Assembly (NCBI RefSeq): GCF_029675105.1 | Contig: NZ_JAQQFV010000012.1 | Span: forward strand, 154,377-218,376 | DNA length: 64,000 nucleotides | DNA from: Nocardia anocheti | GTDB lineage: Bacteria; Actinomycetota; Actinomycetes; Mycobacteriales; Mycobacteriaceae | Reading direction: 5' to 3' | In this document: positions 54,150 through 63,717 of the stretch, in pieces | How the letters are laid out: every line of letters starts with the position of its first letter | Position numbering within the stretch: position 1 is the stretch's first letter | Program-made: the position numbers and the translations under genes | Notes under the pieces: model-generated | Database searches by the model: none | What the model saw: the letters and a program-made list of their open reading frames with translations, nothing else | Told to the model about the DNA's origin: nothing

Positions 54150-54407
54150 ATGGCACGACCCCGCAAGACAACTCCCCGCATCCGTGTCCGCAAGGACGGC
54201 AGCACGGTTAGCCAGGTGCGCTACCGCATCACGCGTCCCGGCGAAGAGTAACCGGCGACCTCGCAGACCTTCACCGATCACGCCGCCGCGATCCGATGGG
54301 CGAAGCTACTCGATCGCGTTGGCCCCATAGAGGCCGAGCGCGTACTCGCCGCCCAGCTCGCCGCGACGCCAGACGTGATCATGCTGACGCCATGGCTGCG
54401 GCGACAC
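54150..54407 (+). pseudogene. Tyrosine integrase N-terminal remnant
   Basis: ATG at 54150 reads MARPRKTTPRIRVRKDGSTV, the usual start of actinobacterial tRNA-site integrases, with codon 34 (54249-54251) TAA. The same frame continues TFTDHAAAIRWAKLLDRVG up to WLRRHVD, then homology ends at a junction near 54407 with recombinase sequence on the other strand. The catalytic domain is absent. Confidence 0.75.
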
Positions 54408-55419
54408 GTCGATCTGCACGGCGAGAGTGTCGAGGTGTTCGGGGTCGAACAGGGTCGCCAGCCAGGTGTCGATGGGTTCGACGAGGTCGTCCTCACGCAG
54501 GTTCACCGTGCGTGGATGGTGTTGCAGCGCCGGGCTGCCGGGTGCGAGCGTCGCGGCGCGGCACCGGTAGTAGAGCGATCCACGCACTGATTCGCCTTGC
54601 ATCTTGCGGTTGCGCAGGTCGCGGCGAATGCGGCTGCGGAACAGGTAGGGCGTGGCTGTGCGGGTCCTGCGGGTCCGTTCGAGCTTGCTGCGCGCTCGGT
54701 TGCTCGTCCCGGCGCGTCGGCGACGCAGGAGCGTCGCCTCGGTGAAGGTCTCCACGGAGACAATCGCCGGATGCGCGGGTCGTCGGGACTGGATGATCCT
54801 GTCGGCGGGGTGAGCGCTTGAACCGGATGACGTGTCCTGCGGCGACGGTTGAGGCTTGCCAGCCGTCGCCGGAACGATGCCGGTTCTGTTCCGGGCGATG
54901 CGCGGATGGGCAGGAGATGTGTTCGCGGTTGAGTTCGGTCGCGGTAGCTCTGTCGCCGCGGCCGTCGAGGTAGGCGCGGAAGACCCGCTGCACGATCGGG
55001 GCGGCTGCGGCGTCGATGGACAAGATCCGTAGTTTCAGGTTGTCGGCGGCCCGGTTCGGGTTGGGATGTGGGGGACCGTCGACGACGAGATACCCGTAGG
55101 GCGGTCGTCCGCCCATGTGTCGTCCTTCGTTGAGGACTTGGGCGTCCATGCTGGCCCGGGTGCGTTGCTGGACATGCTGGCGTTCGGACTCACTGAGCCC
55201 GCCGAGCATGCTCATCATGATCGAGTGGGTGACGTTGACGAACTGCTCGGCATTGCCGAGTCGCCAGCGGCGAGAGGTTTCGGGGTCTTGGTTGTCCTCG
55301 GTAGAGCAACGGCCGGAGAAGGCGAGGTTCTCGGTGCGCGCGTCGAGGTCATCGGCGGTCTCGATCCCGAGCAGCTCGTCCAGGACGGCCTATTCGTTGG
55401 CGGTCTCGGGGGAGAACAT
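54408..55419 (-). pseudogene. Serine recombinase remnant with stop and frameshifts
   Basis: Read on the minus strand: start MFSPETANE then TAG at codon 10, LAFSGRCSTEDNQDPETSRR, a deletion of much of the resolvase domain, then MLGGLSESERQHVQQRTRAS and GGRPPYGYLVVDG (Recombinase domain), then a frame change into the zinc-ribbon part KMQGESVRGSLYYRCR. Several lesions; inactive. Confidence 0.78.
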
Positions 55420-55613
55420 CAAGCCTCCTTACGGTGAGGATCTCTTGATTCCGGCCGCGCCGACCGCTTGTCGACAAGTGGGCCACCAGCGGCGAATCGC
55501 TCGAGGAAATGGTGGCGTGGGCGACGATCCACGACTGATTGGAGAGCACACGGGGGAGTCCCAACGTCTAGGCTCCCTGGTCAACGGTGCTTCCGCTGTC
55601 GAATATAGATGTC

Positions 55614-56135
55614 ATGGGAAATACGCTCACCTACGAGACCGGCGCGTTCATCAATTTTCGCGACTACAGGTTTCATGACCCCAGGGCGCACGGTTTCAGG
55701 TGGGTCAGCATCAAGCATCTACGACTTGGTCCGGGGTCCGATGGCGATAGGGAACTGCTCGCGGCACTTATCGGGCACGAGCAGTTCCGGGACGATTATG
55801 CCGGTGGTGGAGTGCTACCAGACGGCTCCAGGCATGGCCCGTTTTGGCTGAGGCTGGTCGGTCCCGACGCCTACGAAGTCATCAGCCGAGAGGCGAGCGC
55901 AGAGATCCTCCGCAGCTGGACTGACCTGCTCGGGACGGCGCCTACCGAGCTGGAGGCTGATCTGCAGCGCGAGGTGTTCAACCGCTTGATCGCAGCCGAC
56001 CGCATCTATTACCTGAGCGGGCTCGGGGACGAGGCCATCCACGACTGGGGGCGTGTGCACGGGTACTTTCACGAACTCGTGCTGATCGACCGCTCTGCTG
56101 GACGGATAACACTCCTCGTCGCCGCCGACGACTGA
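55614..56135 (+). CDS. Hypothetical protein
   Basis: 173 residues, ATG at 55614. Soluble, rich in His, Tyr, Arg and Trp (FHDPRAHGFRWVSIKHLRLG). No family recognised; the intact frame amid pseudogenes suggests recent use. Confidence 0.6.
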   Translation: MGNTLTYETGAFINFRDYRFHDPRAHGFRWVSIKHLRLGPGSDGDRELLAALIGHEQFRDDYAGGGVLPDGSRHGPFWLRLVGPDAYEVISREASAEILRSWTDLLGTAPTELEADLQREVFNRLIAADRIYYLSGLGDEAIHDWGRVHGYFHELVLIDRSAGRITLLVAADD

Positions 56136-56230
56136 GTCCATCGCTAGATAGCCACGAGGACGGGCTCGCTCTCGCGGGATCGTTTCGTACTCGCGGAGCC
56201 TTCCGAATGGTCGGGAGTCTCGACACCCGC

Positions 56231-56578
56231 TCCGCGGCAGCGCCGCCCTGCACTGCGCGCGCAGCCGCCAGCACGAGCGCGGACGCGGACATCGCGGCAA
56301 CCACCGCCCCGACCGCGAAGACACCGATGCTGGCCAGGATGTTGCGACGATGGCCGATATGCTCTCGCTCACCCGCGCATCGAACAGGAGCAGTCCTCCG
56401 AAGAACGTGGCGTAGGCCGCGGCGATCAGAATCGGTCAGATGGCGAACCGTCGAAGTCGGCCACCATCTCGGGTAACGCGGTCACGACGACCGTCACACA
56501 CATGAGATCGACGAACTGCACCGAGCACAACGCGAGTGTCAGAGCGCGAAGTCGTGCGCGCGGGGGTGGAGTGGTCAC
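56231..56578 (-). pseudogene. MFS (DHA2/EmrB-like) N-terminal remnant
   Basis: GTG at 56578 region reads ALCSVQFVDLMCVTVVVTALPEMV, shifts frame to LIAAAYATFFGGLLLF, then shifts again to GHRRNILASIGVFAVGAVV and LAAARAVQGGAAA. Covers about the first three to four spans; the rest is missing. Two frameshifts. Confidence 0.7.
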
Positions 56579-56641
56579 CGGCTCGGCGTCCTCGTCAGGC
56601 GGTGTATACGACGGCGGTGCTTCTGCTCATCAGGGCCGGGT

Positions 56642-56874
56642 CTATGCGGCTGGTTCGAGACCTTCGGTTCGGCGCAGGGTCTCGGCCATGGCTTCCAGTC
56701 GTAGTAGTGACTGGGCGGGGAGAGTCCGGCTGCGCGGGTGCACAATTCGCGCAGTGGAGTGTCGCGCAACTTCGAAAGTAGATGGTCGTCGTAGACCGCC
56801 GAGTCGTAGGGCAAGCGGCCGTCGCTGTCTTTTCCGATACGGTGCGTCAGAGGTTGCGAGCGCACAATCTGCAT
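56642..56874 (-). pseudogene. Small protein gene with a frameshift
   Basis: ATG at 56874 with CAGGAGAACAAACC upstream reads MQIVRSQPLTHRIGKDSDGR and RDTPLRELCTRAAGLSP; after a C-rich run near 56713-56723 the sensible continuation (SLLRLEAMAETLRRTEGLEP then stop) is in another frame. About 77 residues if repaired. Unrecognised; may be a sequencing slip. Confidence 0.35.
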
Positions 56875-57042
56875 GGTTTGTTCTCCTGCGCAGTCTCCAC
56901 GCATCGGGGGCACTGCGACCTGCTGTAGGCGGGCGGGCTGGTACCGCAGCGCATTCCCTGCTTCATCGAAACGAACAGCGAGCGGCGGTGCCTGCGGGGG
57001 CCCGGGACATGGCGCTTGCCCTGGTATCGGTCACCAGGCCGA

Positions 57043-59072
57043 TCAGACGAGGTCACGGGGGATGCGACGGTGCCAGTTCTGTGAGTACACCCGGCGGCGC
57101 AGTGCCCTCGGGTCGTCGGTGTCCTCGAGTTCGTACGCGTCGAGCTGGGCGTCGAGGACGAACTCTTCGGCGGTGCAGCGCAAGACGGTCCGGGTGTCGA
57201 CTTCGGTCCGCCACTGGTCGCGTTCGAGCCGACGGACCGTTCGTGTCTCGCCTCGTACGGAGGTGACGTCGTTGTCCTGGAAGCTGAACCATTCGGTGGT
57301 GGCGCGTCGTACGGCGGTTCCGATGTCGTCGAGTACGACGGTGCCCTGGTCGTTTTCGATCTCGAGGGTGGAAACGCCGGTGGCCAGATCGCGTTCGGCC
57401 TTCCAGTGGTGGGTGCCTGGTTCCCGCTGGGTGATCGGTGTCCCGGGAGCCGCTTCGGGCGGATCGAACGGACGCACTGCGTCGTCGCGGAGGGGGCGTT
57501 GCGGCAGGTTCAGGACGCTGTCGCCGGTCCGGATCGACAGTGTCGCCTGGCGTGGTGACGGCCAGGCCAGCGGCCAGTACGACGACGATATCGACAGTCG
57601 AAGGCGATGACCGGGCGGAAAGGAGTGCGCGATCCCGTTGAGCGGCAACCGGACACGATAGAACGTGCCCGGCTCCAGTGGGCTCGGCAAGGCACTGCCG
57701 TCCCGATGGGTCAGGTTGAGCAGGCCGTAGGTGACCCGGGTAGCCTCCCCGTTGGGCGCGACATCGGATAGGCGCGCGGCGACCATGGCGGCGGGCCGGT
57801 CGGCCGCCACAGCCAGATCCAGCGTCGGCAGGCCGAGTACTTCGCAGGTCTCGTCGAGTACTTCGGTCTCGAACACGAGCGAGCCGCCGTCCTCGTCACG
57901 CTGGTCGGACGGCAGATCCGGGGTCGCCGCGTAGGAGGCCCATTTTCCCGCGAACATGCCCACGCTCAACGGCGACTGCACCCGTACGGTGTGTGCCGGT
58001 TGGTCGCTGCGCGACAGCGAGTACCGGCCGAGCCGCAACTCGACATCGTCGATGTGAGGGAGGGCCACGACGGTTCGCTCACCCATCGGCCGGGCCGCTG
58101 CTCATACGACGGGTGCGGTGAAATGCTGTCCTGCATCCATACCCGCAGCATCGGTTCGTCCATGATCCCGGAATCTCGCCCCTTGAGCCAGTGATCCCAC
58201 CACCGGACCATCTCCTGCAGGAACCCGATGGCTGGGCCCGGTACACCCAGGTGCGGATACTTGTGTCCCCACCGGCCGATCAGACCGCGCCGCGGGACAT
58301 CGAGGTGTTCGAGCAGCCGGAAGATCGCGTTGGTGTATCCGTCGGCCCAGCCGCCGACGGCGAGCACCGGGCATCGCACGGCTGCGTAGTCCTCGTTGAC
58401 CGAGGCACGTTTCCAGTAGTCGTCGCGGTGTTGGTGCTCGAGCCACTGTTCGATCCACAGGCCGCTGCCTTCCAGGCGTTCGTGCCACATCTCGCGCCAG
58501 CGGTCCCCGACGATCGCAGGGTCGGGCGGAAGGCTGTTGAACGCGAACATCACCGTCGCTTCGGAGAGGTTGTCCGACAGCAGGCACCCACCCATGTAGT
58601 GCATGTTGTCGACGTAGAGATCCTCGGTGGCCGAGGCGGTCACGATGGCTTTCAGCGCGGGTGGTCGGTGCGCGGCGACCTGCAAGCTGTTGAACCCACC
58701 CCACGAGATGCCCATCATGCCGACCGAACCGTCGCACCAGGGTTGGGCCGCGAGCCAGGCGATGACATCGCAGGCGTCCTCGTGTTCGGTGGGCAGGTAC
58801 TCGTCGCGCAGGACGCCGTCGGAGTCGCCGCTGCCGCGCAGATCCACGCGAATCGTCACATAGCCGTGCCCGGCCAGATAGGTGTGATTGACCGCGTCGC
58901 GGTCGCGGGTCAGGTCACGCTTGCGGTAGGGAATGTATTCGAGAACCGCTGGCAAGGGCTCGTCGCTCACCGGACGCCACAGCCGCGCAGCCAGCCGCAC
59001 ACCGTCACGCATCGGAATGAAGACGTTTTCGGTTACCCGGACCTCATAGGGGAAGGATTCGACGGTCCGCAC
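57043..59072 (-). pseudogene. CocE/NonD family hydrolase with a frameshift
   Basis: GTG at 59072. The N-terminal part is a CocE/NonD (X-Pro dipeptidyl-peptidase S15-like) hydrolase: nucleophile in GISWGGFNS, HPPALKAIVTASATEDLYVD, cap domain. Near 58057-58063 the frame shifts in a C/T-rich run; the C-terminal galactose-binding-like domain (PPGHRLRLSISSSYWPLAWP) continues in another frame. About 676 residues if repaired. It directly follows the ATP-grasp gene (TGA then GTG). Confidence 0.8.
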
Positions 59073-60359
59073 TCAGACGACCTCCTCGAATTCGAAAGGT
59101 AACGCGCGCAGGCAATCTCGATAGCTCTGTTCGAGGGTGTCGTGATCTGCGGCGCCGAGGTAGAGGGTGGCCAGCCGGTAGCGGTAAGGGTCCTGGTTGG
59201 CCAGCGCGGAGAGGCGGTCGCCGGGGGAGACCTCGACGCGTACCACGGTGTCGGGGAAGCGCTGCTGCACCGCCGCGATGTCGTGTGCGTCCGGCACTCG
59301 GGTCACGACCCCGTCGCGGTAGTTGGGGACCATGCACTGGGCGGCTACCGCGAAACGTCCGGAGCGGTAGGGCATTTCGGGGCGTCGACCCAACGCCACA
59401 TCGATGGCGGCGGCGTGATTGGAGACGCCGTCCACCTTGACGAACAGGTCGCTGTGCGACTGCGAGATCCGGGTGTTGACCTCGATGAGCCACAGCTTGT
59501 CGTGCTCTTCGTCCCACATGAACTCGGAGTTGAAGCAGCCGTTGTCGAACCCGACGTGACGCAGATAGCGCTCGGTCACCTCGATCATCTGCTGGCGCAC
59601 CGCCGGTGGCACGGTCCTGGCGGGATAGTCGAGGTGGGCGAAGCTGTGCCCGGTCCGGTCCTTACGCATGTCGAATACGCCGTGCACCTGGAACTCTCCG
59701 CGATACATCGATCCTTCCGGCGCGGCCTGGGTTCCGGTGATGATCTGCTCGGCCAGACAGGTGCGTCCACCGTGGCCGCGCAGCTGCGCGGGAACAGTCA
59801 CCCGCGACAGTGCCTGATCGAACGGGTCGGCGATCCGGCCGATCTCCGCGCGGATCGCCTTCGTCGCGGTGGCGAACTCTTCGGCGTCGTTGACTTCGAA
59901 ACCCAACTGGGACGAATGCGACTTCACCGGTTTGACCCAGAACGGGAACTCGATATCGATGGTGTCGAGCGCATCCGGATCGAACGGATCGAACGGGCAG
60001 AAAGCAGGTACACACTCCGGTATTGATTCGCGCTGCAGTATCCGGCTCCACAGCTTGTGCTCGCACCGCAGCACGCTGTCGAGACTCGGCGACGGCAGTC
60101 CGTACTCCTGCGCGAGGATCGGCGCGAGCACGCTGGTGGGGAAGTCCCAGTGCGCGATGATCGCGTCCACTCAGCCGCCGAAGTCCCGCAGTTCGGCGCG
60201 GGCGCGGTCGAGCAGGTCCGCGAGATCGAACTCCTCGGCACCGACCAGCGTGTCGTAGTCGAGCATCCCGTGCAGCCGCAATCCGCCGGGAAGATCGACC
60301 GTGCCGATCTCCTCGCGCTGCGGCTCGGTCAGTGCCGGGACGAAAACATTCACCGTCAT
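59073..60359 (-). pseudogene. ATP-grasp protein split by an in-frame TGA
   Basis: Full-length reading starts at ATG 60359 (MTVNVFVPALTEPQREEIGT), reaches TGA at codon 63 (60171-60173), then continues in the same frame with VDAIIAHWDFPTSVLAPILA through the ATP-grasp core (FWVKPVKSHSSQLGFEV, WLIEVNTRISQSHSD). Homologues run through this point without a stop. The TGA is followed at once by GTG, so re-initiation could yield two polypeptides. Predicted amino-acid/carboxylate ligase. Confidence 0.8.
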
Positions 60360-60540
60360 GTTCGGGGACTGACCGAATATGTCGGTCCGAAACATCGGGT
60401 GGACCGCGCCTCCACCCGGCGCAAAGAAGCCGCCGCTACTTCTGATGGCGCGCTGTTTGGCGGAGCATGACGCGGCTACTCGACTCTCAACCGGGTCGAC
60501 TTCACTGCCGTTGATCCGGAGCCGAAGGGAAGGAGGGGCT

Positions 60541-60864
60541 GTGGCCTCGATCGTGAGTACACACGGATGGCTGTCGCTCGCCAGGAGCACGGACCGTGGC
60601 CGTGTCCGGAGGCCGTTGACGGCGATGGAACTGGCTACCGGGGCCGTCTTGCTGATAGCGGCGGGGCTCGCACTGGCTGGGCCTCTGCTGGCTGGGGTGT
60701 TGATGTACAGGGCCGATGCGGTAGGAGGCTTCGCCAGCGCCACGTCACTGTTGCTGGCAGCGGCTGCGGACATAGTGTGTCTGACTACAGGCGCGGTTTT
60801 GGCGGGCGCCGGTTGGCGACGACGCGCCCGTGCTTTTTCCCCATTATGGGCTGGACCTGCGTAA
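60541..60864 (+). CDS. Small membrane protein
   Basis: 107 residues from GTG at 60541 with a strong RBS GGGAAGGAGGGGCT. Basic N-terminus, then about two to three spans (MELATGAVLLIAAGLALAGP, LLLAAAADIVCLTTGAVL). Unrecognised; divergent from the ATP-grasp gene. Confidence 0.5.
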   Translation: MASIVSTHGWLSLARSTDRGRVRRPLTAMELATGAVLLIAAGLALAGPLLAGVLMYRADAVGGFASATSLLLAAAADIVCLTTGAVLAGAGWRRRARAFSPLWAGPA

Positions 60865-61070
60865 TCGGACGGTCGGTCCAATGGAGTCCCAGCACTGGGG
60901 ACACGCCGTGGCTGCGGCGCCCGGCTTCATAGCGATCTCTGTCACAACCCGGCAAAGTCTCGACTCCGGCGGCGATCCGAGGGCGTTTGGATCGTGGTCT
61001 GCGAGGTACGTCCACAACACGACCGCCACGCGGTCACGTCCGGTCACGGCATCTGCCAGAGGAGTGATTC

Positions 61071-61259
61071 ATGAACTCGCGCGACCTCATCTCTCAGTGG
61101 CGCCAACGAATCGCCCGTGCCGACGGCGCTGATCGGCGCGCGATCTTCGCAGCGTCGGAGCCCGCGTCTCGTGCGCTGGATGAGAGCGGCACCAGCGCTG
61201 ACGGCGTAGACGGGGGCTGCGCGAGTGCGCGGCTCCGAGATCACGGAAGCGGGCTATGA
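61071..61259 (+). CDS. Small hypothetical protein upstream of and overlapping the HSL hydrolase
   Basis: 62 residues, ATG with AGAGGAGTGATTC upstream; TGA overlaps the next ATG (ATGA), supporting translation. Soluble, charged start (MNSRDLISQWRQRIARADG). No family recognised. Confidence 0.45.
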   Translation: MNSRDLISQWRQRIARADGADRRAIFAASEPASRALDESGTSADGVDGGCASARLRDHGSGL

Positions 61260-62191
61260 CGTCGTGGCAAGCGTGGACAGAGATCACACGAATGCGAATG
61301 CGACGCAACAAGCGTTTCTACGCCGACCCATCAGTCATGTGCGAGAAATTGCCGCAGCATCAGGCGCCTCGGCGAGCTCGTCCCCCCGCGAAGCTTTTGC
61401 GTGACTATCGCGTCACCGACGAGTTGATCGATGACCACGCCGTCTATACCATCGCTCCGAAAAAGGGTGCGACCTCGCCATGGCGCATCGTTCACCTGCA
61501 CGGGGGAGGCTTCGTCGAGTCGCCCGAACGGCATCACTGGAATTTCGCGGGCCGTATGGTGACGCGACTCGGCTGCACCTACACCCTCCCGATGTATCCG
61601 TTGGCACCGGAACATGATCATCGGACCATAGTGCCCATGATCGAGAAGGCCTACACCCAGGCGACGCAGCACGTCGCGCCGCAGAACCGGATCGTTTTCG
61701 GCGACTCCGCAGGCGGTACCTCAGCGTTGACGCTGGCCAGGCAACTCCGGAAGCAAGGCCTACCGCAGCCACGCTGTCTCGCACTGTTCTCGCCGTGGAT
61801 CGACCTGGCGACCGACGATCCGCTGTCGCGAAAGCTCGATTCCCGTGATCCCGAGCTCGGGGTTCCCGGATTGCAGCAGGCAGGTCGGTGGTACGCGGGT
61901 CGGCGAGCGCTCGACGACCCGCATATCAGCCCCGCGTTCGGCGATCTCACCGGCTTGGCCCCGATTTCTGTGTTCATCGGTGACCGTGATCTTCTGTTGC
62001 CCGATGCGCGGCGCGTCGAAGAGCTCGGCGAGAAGGCCGGTGTAGCAGTGGTGCTGAACGAATATCCCGGAATGTTCCACAACTGGATCATGAAGAACAT
62101 CCCTGAAGCCCGACGAGCCACCGATCAACTGGTGGAATTTCTGCGGAGCCCAGAGAACGGAGCAAGGCATGATCGTCAGAACGACCGCTGA
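61256..62191 (+). CDS. HSL-type alpha/beta hydrolase
   Basis: 311 residues with the hormone-sensitive-lipase motifs HGGG (oxyanion) and GDSAGG (nucleophile Ser), late Asp in GDRDLLLPD and His in MFHNW. Probably an esterase or amidase. Overlaps the EctC-like gene by 23 bases, so co-expressed. Confidence 0.9.
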   Translation: MTSWQAWTEITRMRMRRNKRFYADPSVMCEKLPQHQAPRRARPPAKLLRDYRVTDELIDDHAVYTIAPKKGATSPWRIVHLHGGGFVESPERHHWNFAGRMVTRLGCTYTLPMYPLAPEHDHRTIVPMIEKAYTQATQHVAPQNRIVFGDSAGGTSALTLARQLRKQGLPQPRCLALFSPWIDLATDDPLSRKLDSRDPELGVPGLQQAGRWYAGRRALDDPHISPAFGDLTGLAPISVFIGDRDLLLPDARRVEELGEKAGVAVVLNEYPGMFHNWIMKNIPEARRATDQLVEFLRSPENGARHDRQNDR

Positions 62192-62519
62192 AATCACCGG
62201 AACCGAACGGCAGGTCGACAGCGACACCTGGACGTCGAAACGAATAATTCTCTCCGACGACAATGTCGGTTTTTCGCTGCACGAGACCACAGTCACCGCG
62301 GGCACCGAAACCCCGCTGCACTACCCCGGCTATATCGAAGCTGTCTGGCTCATAGAAGGCAGGGGACACTTGGTGGACCACGACCATGAGGTGACCCACC
62401 CGCTGGGTCCGGGCACCATGTATCTTCTCGACCAGCACGAACATCACACGATCATCGCTGAGACCGAATTGCGTATGTACTGTGTCTTCGCTCCGGCGGT
62501 CCCGCCGGGAAGCAGCTGA
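62169..62519 (+). CDS. Ectoine synthase (EctC)-family cupin, orphan
   Basis: 116 residues, EctC fold: starts MIVRTTAEITGTERQVDSDT and keeps the iron ligands of EctC, Glu57 (IEAVWLIEG), Tyr85 and His93 (TMYLLDQHEHH). Trp21, Arg25, Thr40, Tyr52 and Phe107 positions are also kept. It lacks the C-terminal GREVHDEDGAY-like segment that helps bind the substrate, and no ectA or ectB lies in the window. It may cyclise a different substrate. Confidence 0.85.
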   Translation: MIVRTTAEITGTERQVDSDTWTSKRIILSDDNVGFSLHETTVTAGTETPLHYPGYIEAVWLIEGRGHLVDHDHEVTHPLGPGTMYLLDQHEHHTIIAETELRMYCVFAPAVPPGSS

Positions 62520-62543
62520 GCCCTCGATGCCGAGGCGATTGCC

Positions 62544-62942
62544 TCAGCTCGGTGGCCGGACCACTTCGCCGCGACCTCGTGGAAACGCCTGACACTGCCG
62601 CAGCATTGCCGAGGCCAGGCCGATCACGGCAAACAGTGGATGTAGGTACCGGTCACGCGAGTCCACCGGTATGGCGGCCAGGAGGGTGCTGCCGTCGAAG
62701 AGTTCTGACACTGTGGCCATGGCGTACACCGACGCCACCGTCAGCGCGGCCGCCACGGCCCAGCGCGGGCGCAGCACCCCGGTGATCAGGATGGCCACCA
62801 TGATCAGTTGCCAGACCGAGCGCCATCCGGTCCCTGGAATCGCGAAATCCGCCCCGTCGAGCAAGGTCGACACCGCGCGCACCCCCAGTACAGCCGCGAG
62901 TAGCGCGCAAAACCAGCGTGCCGCAGACCATTTCGCGTACAT
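62544..62942 (-). CDS. Four-span membrane protein
   Basis: 132 residues from ATG at 62942 with GAGGAGCACGGA upstream. Four hydrophobic helices (WFCALLAAVLGVRAVSTLL, LIMVAILITGVL, AVAAALTVASVYAMATVSEL, LFAVIGLASAML). Unrecognised. Divergent from TetR with shared operators, so likely its target. Confidence 0.65.
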   Translation of the reverse strand: MYAKWSAARWFCALLAAVLGVRAVSTLLDGADFAIPGTGWRSVWQLIMVAILITGVLRPRWAVAAALTVASVYAMATVSELFDGSTLLAAIPVDSRDRYLHPLFAVIGLASAMLRQCQAFPRGRGEVVRPPS

Positions 62943-62963
62943 TCCGTGCTCCTCGCCCGTTGA

Positions 62964-63013
62964 TGCCACTGTGGCAGTAACAGGAGTGACTATACTGCCG
63001 CCATGGCAGTAAC
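62964..63013. promoter_or_regulatory. TetR operator region with repeats
   Basis: TGCCAC-T-GTGGCA at 62964-62976, and CTGCC-N5-GGCAG at 62995-63009 over the TetR start. The direct repeat TGGCAGTAAC occurs at 62972 and 63004, 32 bp apart. Confidence 0.65.
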
Positions 63014-63611
63014 CGCTACCGGAACATCCGACACCCACCGGCGACGGCGCCGCACCCCCGAGGCGGCACGGCAGGAAATCCTCACTGCTGCCAGCGATCT
63101 GCTCACCAGGATCCCGATCGCGGAACTCACGGTCGCCACCCTGATGGCGCACACGACGCTGTCCCGCAAGTCGTTCTACGTGTACTTCAACGATCGGGTC
63201 GAGTTGCTGGAAGCTCTGGTCCGGCCCCTGCGCGCCGAGGCCGATGCCACCCTGGAGCAGTGGGCCGCCGCCGAAGATCCGGTGGGCGCGGGGCTCGTCG
63301 CCCTGGCCGCCGCTGCGCGTACTTATCATCGGCATGGGGAGGTGCTGCGGGCGATCTTGTACTCGAGCAGCACCGATCCCGAGTTGAGGAGGTTGCGTGC
63401 CGGACTCGTCGATCCGGTGATCGCGGTCGCCACCGGAATCGTCGAACGCACAGCGCCGGATCTGCCCGATCCGGGCCGCACCGCGATGGCTCTGATCACC
63501 ATGAATATTCACGTCTTGCTGAACTTGGACGCCGCGGCGACCGAGTTCGAACTCACCGCCGCGGTCGAAACGCTCGCCATGATCTGGCGGCGCACGCTCA
63601 TGGTTGCCTGA
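63003..63611 (+). CDS. TetR family transcriptional regulator
   Basis: 202 residues. HTH: QEILTAASDLLTRIPIAELT then TTLSRKSFYVYFNDRVELLE. Operator sites overlap its start, so it is probably autoregulated and controls the divergent membrane protein. The last gene before the right-hand att-like repeat. Confidence 0.9.
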   Translation: MAVTATGTSDTHRRRRRTPEAARQEILTAASDLLTRIPIAELTVATLMAHTTLSRKSFYVYFNDRVELLEALVRPLRAEADATLEQWAAAEDPVGAGLVALAAAARTYHRHGEVLRAILYSSSTDPELRRLRAGLVDPVIAVATGIVERTAPDLPDPGRTAMALITMNIHVLLNLDAAATEFELTAAVETLAMIWRRTLMVA

Positions 63612-63717
63612 CATGGACAACAGCGCACCAGCTGAGCCTGGCCCGACGGTGCTGGGGACTGCGGCGTTCTTGGGCCTTCGGCCACGGTTGAGCACGACGG
63701 TTGTGGATAGCGAGTGT

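Larger units (their letters stand above)
54042..63717. mobile_element. Decayed integrative element inserted in tRNA-Leu
   Basis: Interval between the tRNA 3' end and the repeat copy. It contains integrase and serine recombinase remnants next to the tRNA, then pseudogenes and cargo: CocE-type hydrolase, ATP-grasp, HSL hydrolase, EctC-like and TetR genes. The combination of tRNA, att-like direct repeats and integrase remnant fits an integrative element no longer able to excise. Confidence 0.6.

Noticed and set aside
60171..60173. Selenocysteine at the in-frame TGA of the ATP-grasp gene
   Set aside because: No SECIS-like hairpin seen and the position is not a catalytic Cys in this family.
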